Shown here piece by piece: positions 25,656-31,084 of a stretch of DNA of 31,084 nucleotides. Origin of the DNA: Anaerolineaceae bacterium UBA4890 (lineage in GTDB: Bacteria; Chloroflexota; Anaerolineae; Anaerolineales; Anaerolineaceae); NCBI GenBank assembly GCA_002399085.1, contig DHCY01000041.1, positions 1-31,084 on the forward strand. Reading direction: 5' to 3'. The notes beneath the pieces were generated by a model. The model worked only from the letters and a program-made list of their open reading frames with translations. It made no database searches and was not told the origin of the DNA. Position 1 is the first letter of the stretch; every line of letters starts with the position of its first letter. The position numbers and the translations under genes were made by a program.

Positions 25656-26180
25656 ATGAACAGTAGAGATGTCGGTTATGCCTACGATATGCTATTAGAA
25701 GAATTGGAGCAGGTAATCCCTGCTCTGAATGCCCAGATGAGCGAGTTGACCTCCCAAAAGAAGTTTGACCAGGCACAGGGTGTGTTAGATAAGGCAAAGC
25801 AAGTCTCAGCCATGCAACAGAAAGTGAAAACGCTTCGTGAAGAATGGCAAAAATTGGACCTATTTGGTCCGGAGGGTGAGCCAATTGAGGGGCGCACCCC
25901 GACAGAGGTTTTTAGGTTTCCGCTTTTGCGTGCTCTGGTGGAATTTGGCGGAAGAGCCCATTGCCGAAAGGTGATCGCCCGCATTGAAGAAGACATGGGT
26001 CACCAATTGAGTGACGTCGATCGGCAAACGCTAAAAGACACAAAGACAATCCGCTGGGAAAATTCAGTCCACTGGATGCGCCAAATAATGGTCGAGGAAG
26101 GACTACTTCTGCCAATGGAACGCCGTGGATATTGGGAAATAAGCCCTGAGGGTCGCCGATTTTTGGACAAGAGCAAGTAA
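25656..26180 (+). CDS. Mrr N-terminal winged-helix protein without nuclease (174 aa)
   Basis: The first 75 residues form a probable coiled coil (LLEELEQVIPALNAQMSELT, KVKTLREEWQKL). The C-terminal 85 residues match the Mrr_N winged-helix domain: FPLLRALVEFGGRAH, IEEDMGHQLSDVDRQTL, WENSVHWMRQIMVEEGLL and RRGYWEISPEGRRFL. In Mrr this domain precedes a PD-(D/E)XK nuclease, which is absent here; the protein ends 4 residues after the winged helix. It therefore looks like a DNA-binding adaptor or regulator of the preceding restriction genes. It lies 18 bases after the DUF262 gene and has a GAGGAG ribosome site. Its G+C is again higher. Confidence 0.8.
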   Translation: MNSRDVGYAYDMLLEELEQVIPALNAQMSELTSQKKFDQAQGVLDKAKQVSAMQQKVKTLREEWQKLDLFGPEGEPIEGRTPTEVFRFPLLRALVEFGGRAHCRKVIARIEEDMGHQLSDVDRQTLKDTKTIRWENSVHWMRQIMVEEGLLLPMERRGYWEISPEGRRFLDKSK

Positions 26181-26185
26181 TGGGG

Positions 26186-26310
26186 TTGTAGGGGAGACCT
26201 ACCACGGTCTCCCGGAACGGGACGGCGTGGACCCTCACCAGGGCAGGGCAGTCACCCCCCTACCCCCACTCCCGCAAGCGGGACGCAAGCAGTCTAAAGA
26301 GGGGGTGGTA
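26186..26310. repeat. Dispersed palindromic repeat between two blocks of the island
   Basis: GGGAGACC (26192-26199) and GGTCTCCC (26206-26213) form a hairpin; then a GGGCAGGGCAG stretch, CCCCCCTACCCCC and the hairpin TCCCGCAAGCGGGA (26272-26285), followed by AAAGAGGGGGTGG, which recalls the 16841-16890 hairpins. The outline (GTAGGGGAGACC) belongs to a type of dispersed intergenic repeat. Together with the fragment after it, it fills the 348-bp gap between 26180 and 26529. Confidence 0.5.
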
Positions 26311-26498
26311 ATCCCTATGCCTGGCAAGATCATGCCTTCTTGCAGCAGACGGGTAGGCTCGGCACGGGTGAATTTTTGTTGGTCTCGCGCCATGAAGATG
26401 CGCATCATTTCGTTGAAGGCAGCAACGATCAGCCAGGCTACCAGGCGCTGGTTGTGGAGCTGTGGTGGAAAATGGCTCAACTAGGCTTGTTCGATTAG
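26298..26498 (+). pseudogene. C-terminal fragment of an unidentified gene, no start
   Basis: A 66-codon open stretch without ATG/GTG/TTG start context encodes a natural-looking protein end: AWQDHAFLQQTGRLGTGEF, LLVSRHEDAHHFVEGSND, QPGYQALVVELWWKMAQLG and LFD, then TAG. Hydrophobic/charged spacing and aromatic content are unlike random translation of the flanking repeat. It stops 30 bases before the 839-aa gene on the same strand. I infer the tail of a deleted gene whose upstream part was replaced by the dispersed repeat. I do not recognise the family. Confidence 0.45.
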
Positions 26499-26528
26499 AA
26501 TTATCAAAAAGAGGTAATTCACAGGCAT

Positions 26529-29048
26529 ATGAATATCCCTTCCATTGAAAACATACCACTTGCAGCTCTCGAATTAGACGTCAGACACCATAACTCTTTG
26601 ATTCGGGGAGGGTGCTCGACGTTGGGGCAGCTTCAACGCGCCATAGATTCGAATTCTCTATGGGAGATCAAGAATTTGGGTGTGAAGAGTATTGCTGAAA
26701 TCCAGGAAAAAATGAAACAGTATCTACTGGAAAATGATGTTCAGCAAAATCCAGCTTTCATTACTGAGATTGATGACCAGAAGCCAATTGATTCTACTGG
26801 TCTCTCTGAGAAGCCACAAATTCTTGATGTCCGGGCTATCGCCAACCTCCAGCTGAACTTGCTGAGCTCCTATCTTCATAAGGACCAAATCAAGCTTCTT
26901 TCTGGCGCAGGAATACAGACAGTTGGGCAATTGAACGATATTCTTGCGAGTTTTGTATCCTTCCTATCTCCAAATGAGGAGTTACTGGGTAAAACTATTA
27001 ATATCCTCTCCAACAGATTGCGTAAGCAAGTGCAGGCTGGGTCTCTTTCTGCGGACTTGCGAGTTGGAAAAATGAGCCTGGGTGAGGTTTTGCAATATCA
27101 GGCAATTGATGATCAGGATAGGTTGAACTATCTCCTGACGCTTAAGCAGCTGGTAATTTTTGAAAGCCTTGACCAGGAAATGGATTTCGTCTTCTCGAGC
27201 CTTACATCCCGGCAGCAAGATTTTTACCTGAAATATCATCTGGAAAACATAACCCTTGATGCTCTCGGTCAAACAGAGGGTATAACACGGGAGAGGGTTC
27301 GCCAGATTTTAAAAGATAGCCGGACGAAGATTGAGAGTAAGCTTTCGCAGATTAGGCTGGATTATTTGAATACAGCCCTGGTGATTGCAAAACAACTGGG
27401 GAGCGAACTGTCAAGGGATCGTTGGCAAACAGAGCTGGAAAACCGCCAACTCGTCGATGGGGGCGAATCGAGCAAGACCATCGATCGACTTTTTGCGATC
27501 TTATCAGACAAAAATTTAGCGCAAGATGGGATCAAAGTCCCGGATAACGTCGCATTAATTCAAAAAAGGTCGACTGACATTCCGGTTTATGTGGTTAAAG
27601 CAGCTAAAGAAATCCCGAGCAAACAATTCCGAGAAGTTGACCGAAGGGTCATGTTTACAGGTGGGATTCACGAGGATGCTGCCTTGGAAAGTCTTGGATT
27701 TAAACCGGAAGAACTTCGTGCAATCCTTGCTCATCGGGGGTTGATCGAAGTTGAGCCAGGCTGGTTCACGATACGCGATGTTCCTGTTGGAGATTCCAGG
27801 CAGCCGCTTCTTCAGGCAGGCTTAAGGATGTGGCAATACTGTGGACCGTTGCCATTTGAGACCTTTTGTGATGGTTTAGAGCGCCACATTTCCAGGCATT
27901 TCGAGGCACTATCGCCTCAAGCTGTGCTTGTTCAGTACTTGGAAAAACTCGGATTTCGCATTGAAGCGGGTGTGGTAACTTACGAAGGTAATGGGACTGT
28001 TAAATTATCTGGCTCTGAAGAAATCGCATTTCAAATCCTTGACGAACTAGGACCAGTGATCAGCTTCCAGGAAATGGTGAACGGCTTTTTGAAAAATGGT
28101 TATTCTGCTGCCTCAGCAACCTCCAAGATTATGGGTGGGTCGGCAGTTGTGGAAAGGGTTGGCTCGGGCTACTATGTTAAGCGCGGTGCGTCTTATTCAG
28201 CAGAAGATCTGGAAAGGGCGATGTCGAGGCAGGAAGCTACTGAGCGTGAACCTAGCATCTCGATCACTTCGGATGGCAAGGTGCGCTATCAGACTACTGT
28301 CAATTCCTGGGCTTTGGGGGGATCGCTGAGCGTTGGGAAGATGGTCCAATATCTACCGGACCTTACAAATGGTTGCCCAATATTCGTGGGTGATAAGGAA
28401 TTTGGCAGGCTTGTGGGCTCTGAAAACATGATTTGGGGCTTAACTCCGGCATTCGCCGAGTTGGGTGTCCGGTTTGGCGACTATATCGAACTCGAATTCG
28501 ATAAGCGGAAGCAATTAAAAGTCCAGGTAAACATACTTCAAAGACGAGTAGAAAATCCAACAAGTGGTCCTGAAAGTGACGCGTCTGCCGAAGAGGAAAG
28601 TAAAGGCGTGAAGCAAAGTCAATCGGAGGTTGTTCGTGAATTTTTGAAACAGCTTCATGAGAGAGCAAAAACCAAGACCCCTCTTCACGCGAAGGTGAAA
28701 GTCGGAAGCCACAACGGTTTCGGCGTTACTGCAGGTAAAAAAGGCTTGAGCTACGGCTACAGCGTCGTAATGGACCGCGGCATTGTGAACCTTTATATCG
28801 ACAACGGTATCAAGGAATGGAATAAGGAAGAATTCGCCCGCTTATTCGAGCAAAAACCGGAAATTGAAGCAGCTTTTGGAGAGGAATTGGAATGGCATTT
28901 GATGCCGGATCAAAAATCCAGTTACATTCGCTTTACGGTCTCTGGTTACGATTTACGAAAAAGAGAAGTTTGGGTTGAATTTCAAGATAAATTGATTGAT
29001 GCTATGATCAAGTTAGAAAAGTCTTTCCGACCATTTATCAAGGAATAG
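26529..29048 (+). CDS. RNAP alpha-CTD-like / sigma region 4-like / DUF4268 protein (839 aa)
   Basis: An unusual multidomain protein. Residues 5-68 resemble the RNA polymerase alpha C-terminal domain (ELDVRHHNSLIRGGCSTLGQ, WEIKNLGVKSIAEIQEKM). A similar helical repeat follows (about 115-150, LSGAGIQTVGQLND). Residues 221-276 match sigma-70 region 4 (LTSRQQDFYLKYHLENITL, EGITRERVRQILKDS). The middle (about 340-560) holds one or two winged-helix segments (KPEELRAILAHRGLIEVEP; ILDELGPVISFQEMVNGFL). The C-terminal 120 residues match DUF4268 (YSVVMDRGIVNLYIDNG, EEFARLFEQKPEIEAAFG, EELEWHL), a domain known mainly beside PD-(D/E)XK or restriction-type genes. No catalytic residues can be assigned. It starts a tight run of four genes; the ribosome site AGAGG is 14 bases from the ATG. 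Confidence 0.75.
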   Translation: MNIPSIENIPLAALELDVRHHNSLIRGGCSTLGQLQRAIDSNSLWEIKNLGVKSIAEIQEKMKQYLLENDVQQNPAFITEIDDQKPIDSTGLSEKPQILDVRAIANLQLNLLSSYLHKDQIKLLSGAGIQTVGQLNDILASFVSFLSPNEELLGKTINILSNRLRKQVQAGSLSADLRVGKMSLGEVLQYQAIDDQDRLNYLLTLKQLVIFESLDQEMDFVFSSLTSRQQDFYLKYHLENITLDALGQTEGITRERVRQILKDSRTKIESKLSQIRLDYLNTALVIAKQLGSELSRDRWQTELENRQLVDGGESSKTIDRLFAILSDKNLAQDGIKVPDNVALIQKRSTDIPVYVVKAAKEIPSKQFREVDRRVMFTGGIHEDAALESLGFKPEELRAILAHRGLIEVEPGWFTIRDVPVGDSRQPLLQAGLRMWQYCGPLPFETFCDGLERHISRHFEALSPQAVLVQYLEKLGFRIEAGVVTYEGNGTVKLSGSEEIAFQILDELGPVISFQEMVNGFLKNGYSAASATSKIMGGSAVVERVGSGYYVKRGASYSAEDLERAMSRQEATEREPSISITSDGKVRYQTTVNSWALGGSLSVGKMVQYLPDLTNGCPIFVGDKEFGRLVGSENMIWGLTPAFAELGVRFGDYIELEFDKRKQLKVQVNILQRRVENPTSGPESDASAEEESKGVKQSQSEVVREFLKQLHERAKTKTPLHAKVKVGSHNGFGVTAGKKGLSYGYSVVMDRGIVNLYIDNGIKEWNKEEFARLFEQKPEIEAAFGEELEWHLMPDQKSSYIRFTVSGYDLRKREVWVEFQDKLIDAMIKLEKSFRPFIKE

Positions 29049-29090
29049 TTTGGCCATAACGAACGTTTAAAACAACATTGGAGGAAAGAA

Positions 29091-29654
29091 ATGGGAGAAA
29101 AATTAACCATTTACGGCATCACAGGTTTGGGTTTATTGTTCGTGCCGGAAAGCAGGGCGCATGAGCTGGCTAATAGCAACAAAGCCCTCTTGACCGCCAA
29201 GACCTGGGGGGAGTTTAAATCTTTGGTTTCGAAAGAGCTGTACGAATTCTATCTAACCAACTCAAGTTATTACGAAGGTCCGTATGAGCCCGAGGATGGC
29301 GACTGCACACCCTACGACATCCCGCCTGAGACTCCCTTTACCCCCAACGATGTTGTTATGTACGATGAGTTGCCTGCCAACCCTGAGATCGAGATGTCAG
29401 AGTGGATGCCGGAGGAGATCCAGGAGAAATTTGGTCGTAAAATGCGCTACGATGCCATGGATATGAATGTACCGGATGGCGAGATCCTGGTGCTGGATGA
29501 AGAGCAGATGGATGAGATAGTGGCTGAGCTCGAGAAACTTGGCTATGAGTGCAGGCGAGACGATGATTTGCTCATGGCTGGTACCACGCTCGACTTCGAC
29601 CCGGATGACTACCCATGGGTAGAAGAAGAGGATGAGGAAGAGGAAGAAGAATAG
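29091..29654 (+). CDS. Hypothetical acidic protein with Glu-rich tail (187 aa)
   Basis: No family recognised. The N-terminal 60 residues look folded (LTIYGITGLGLLFVP, TWGEFKSLVSKELYEFYL), then come a Pro/Asp/Glu-rich region, a helix with EEQMDEIVAELEKLGYECR and a tail of uninterrupted Asp/Glu (EEEDEEEEEE). The protein is strongly acidic overall. TTGGAGGAAAGAA gives a good ribosome site 42 bases after the previous stop, and the next gene starts 9 bases after it, so cotranscription is likely. Extreme acidity fits a nucleic-acid mimic or a partner of basic proteins; that is only inference. Confidence 0.7.
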   Translation: MGEKLTIYGITGLGLLFVPESRAHELANSNKALLTAKTWGEFKSLVSKELYEFYLTNSSYYEGPYEPEDGDCTPYDIPPETPFTPNDVVMYDELPANPEIEMSEWMPEEIQEKFGRKMRYDAMDMNVPDGEILVLDEEQMDEIVAELEKLGYECRRDDDLLMAGTTLDFDPDDYPWVEEEDEEEEEE

Positions 29655-29663
29655 GAGAACGAA

Positions 29664-30668
29664 ATGTCGAACGAATGTGACAACTTGATTGACGTAATTG
29701 GTAATAAAGAAGTTATCAGCAAGATGTTCGAGCTTGTTGAGTCAGACGATATGGATTGGGGATGGGGAAGGGAGGGGTTGGCATTTGATTTCAACAAGGT
29801 CATTCCTTACCCGGAAGAATTCGCGGAAATGGATGCTAGAAAAGAGGATTCTGGTTATAAAGCTGGAGGTGGTGATTGGTGTATCCAGAACTGGGGCACT
29901 AAATGGAAAGCTACGTTCGCGTCCACTTTTTTTGTTGAGCTACACGAAGTTGAAGAGACGGAAGGATTCAAGTTGTCCGATTATGAAAATCCTGCGTGTG
30001 GAAGGATAGACTATGTAACAGCCTGGAGTCCTACCTTTCCGGTGACGAAAGAACTTTCAGAGCAATTCCCTGAGTTAAGCTTCAAACATTCATACACAGA
30101 AGAAGGTATGTTGGGTACTGGTTTCCAAATTTGGAGGGCAGGTACTCTTATCAAAGATTACAAAGATGAAACCTCAGCTGAGGTTGTCATCGATAATCCT
30201 GTTTTGCTGGAAATCCTACTGAAATACAAAGCTATGGGTATGTTTGATCCCGATGATTCCGATTTCTCAATAGGTAATTATGATAATTTTGATAATAACC
30301 TTTTAACTTTATTTGATGAGATAACAAACACCCCAGCTTTGGCTGTAGGGCTTTTGAAAGATGGCGATAATTGGGTATATGTTCCATCCAGTTTGAGTTC
30401 TGTGGTTAGATCTATCTTAGACGGTCTTGACACCAGTCTTTATGAAAGTGACCAGGGATTGGTTAAACAATTTAAGGCTGAAATAGAAGATAAAAATGAT
30501 GAAATTTTGGCAGGATTTAGGCGGGTGATTTGGAAATTTTCTGAAGGTAAAGTTGCTGAAGAATTTATATTTGAGAACGGACAGGAGTCCTATAACGCAG
30601 CTGATAATGAAGATGATGATGAAGACGAAGACGAGGAAGATTATGAAGACGAGGATGATGAGGATTAA
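29664..30668 (+). CDS. Api92-like domain protein with acidic tail (334 aa)
   Basis: Residues about 1-175 resemble the ferredoxin-like Api92/YubB-type domain of phages and plasmids: FDFNKVIPYPEEF, DWCIQNWGTKW, and the ITAWSPTFPV-like block (DYVTAWSPTFPVTKELSEQF), then SFKHSYTEEGM. The C-terminal half is helical and ends in about 20 residues of almost only Asp and Glu. The Api92 domain has no proven activity that I know of. Spacing of 9 bases and an AGGAG site tie it to the preceding acidic protein. An acidic tail on both neighbours suggests a shared partner or a shared role such as charge mimicry. Confidence 0.75.
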   Translation: MSNECDNLIDVIGNKEVISKMFELVESDDMDWGWGREGLAFDFNKVIPYPEEFAEMDARKEDSGYKAGGGDWCIQNWGTKWKATFASTFFVELHEVEETEGFKLSDYENPACGRIDYVTAWSPTFPVTKELSEQFPELSFKHSYTEEGMLGTGFQIWRAGTLIKDYKDETSAEVVIDNPVLLEILLKYKAMGMFDPDDSDFSIGNYDNFDNNLLTLFDEITNTPALAVGLLKDGDNWVYVPSSLSSVVRSILDGLDTSLYESDQGLVKQFKAEIEDKNDEILAGFRRVIWKFSEGKVAEEFIFENGQESYNAADNEDDDEDEDEEDYEDEDDED

Positions 30669-30689
30669 ATTCTTCTGAGGTGAAAACGG

Positions 30690-31028
30690 GTGAATCAAAC
30701 GATTGTTGACCAAAAGTACCATTTCATCTCCATGTTTAATCCTAAAACGGGTGCTTACGTGCGCACGGGGATCATCAACGAACACGGACTGGACACTGGC
30801 GTGGACCCGTCCATGGCGTCCTTCCCCCATCTGATCGATGTTGGCATCATGGGGCACTGCATGCATGGCAAAATTCTCCTGTGTGCGAAGGCGGTTTTAG
30901 GCTGTTACCAAAGTAGCTTAGCCGTTGAAGAAACCAACTTGCGGCTGGACGACTTCCTCGAGATTGCCATCCATTTCAAAGTCAAAGTTAATCAATTTTC
31001 TTTGGCTAGAAAGGCACCCACTGGCTAG
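30690..31028 (+). CDS. Cys-motif protein, probably truncated radical SAM-like N-terminus (112 aa)
   Basis: The sequence runs YHFISMFNPKTGAYVRTG, then ASFPHLIDVGIMGHCMHG, LLCAKAVLGCYQS, giving cysteines spaced C-x7-C-x6-C. I recall this start from a family annotated as radical SAM or 4Fe-4S proteins with longer, mainly TIM-barrel-like sequence following. Here the reading ends after LRLDDFLEIAIHFKVKVNQF with a short unrelated tail, so the gene looks cut short. The start is GTG at 30690 with GAGGTG upstream. It follows the Api92-like gene by 21 bases. Identification is tentative. The last 56 bases of the window hold nothing I can support. Confidence 0.5.
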   Translation: MNQTIVDQKYHFISMFNPKTGAYVRTGIINEHGLDTGVDPSMASFPHLIDVGIMGHCMHGKILLCAKAVLGCYQSSLAVEETNLRLDDFLEIAIHFKVKVNQFSLARKAPTG

Positions 31029-31084
31029 TTTGGAAGCAACAACCTGAGATTCTGTTCCTTTTCTGTCAAGGCTAAATAGAAATG

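Noticed and set aside
26235..26480. 81-codon minus-strand gene
   Set aside because: It runs across the dispersed repeat, lacks a ribosome site, and the opposite strand carries a more protein-like fragment over the same bases.
30417..30866. 149-codon minus-strand gene
   Set aside because: It is the antisense of the acidic tail and start of two well-supported genes; its Ile/Phe runs are the complement of the Asp/Glu codons.

Overview
The window reads as a chromosomal stretch of an uncultured-type bacterium, most likely a member of the Chloroflexota (Anaerolineae-like). The clues are a 906-residue MalT-type LuxR regulator followed by a small companion protein of a kind I associate with that phylum, several short dispersed palindromic repeats of the kind scattered through such genomes, and moderate G+C. 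This assignment is an inference; there is no rRNA or universal marker gene in the window.

Layout. (1) 1-2300: a MITE-like repeat, then minus-strand housekeeping-type genes (a 62-aa protein with its own terminator, an AI-2E-family permease, a small membrane protein). (2) 2464-5931: a minus-strand gene graveyard. A flavodoxin gene with two in-frame stops, a frameshifted and truncated membrane protein, an FtsX-type ABC permease fused by deletion to the tail of its ATPase, and a zinc-independent alcohol dehydrogenase with a stop, a frameshift and a lost 3' half. (3) 6167-8673: apparently intact CPBP protease, a 104-aa unknown, an SDR dehydrogenase and a Cys/His-rich small protein. (4) 9034-14630: a large lipoprotein gene divergent from the MalT-like regulator, then two small genes. 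(5) 14744-16360: a relic of a conjugative element, with degenerate tRNA-Met 3' halves (attachment-site like), an attenuator-like hairpin, a RepA_N/DUF6017 replication initiator with two identical 21-bp repeats in different reading frames, and a broken pcfB. (6) 16376-16920: a repeat-rich junction. (7) 16961-31028: a plus-strand defence-type island.

The island is the most interesting part. A PLD-nuclease/SNF2-helicase fusion overlaps an Eco57I-type adenine methyltransferase, and these are followed at short spacing by a DUF262-HNH (GmrSD-like) protein and a stand-alone Mrr_N winged-helix protein. After a 348-bp gap holding a dispersed repeat and a gene fragment comes a second block: an 839-aa protein that combines an RNA polymerase alpha-CTD-like domain, a sigma-70 region-4-like helix-turn-helix and a DUF4268 domain, then two proteins with extremely acidic tails (one with an Api92-like domain), and a 112-aa Cys-motif protein that looks truncated. 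I infer a restriction/anti-phage function for the first block. The second block has no function I can name and is the best candidate for an undescribed system.
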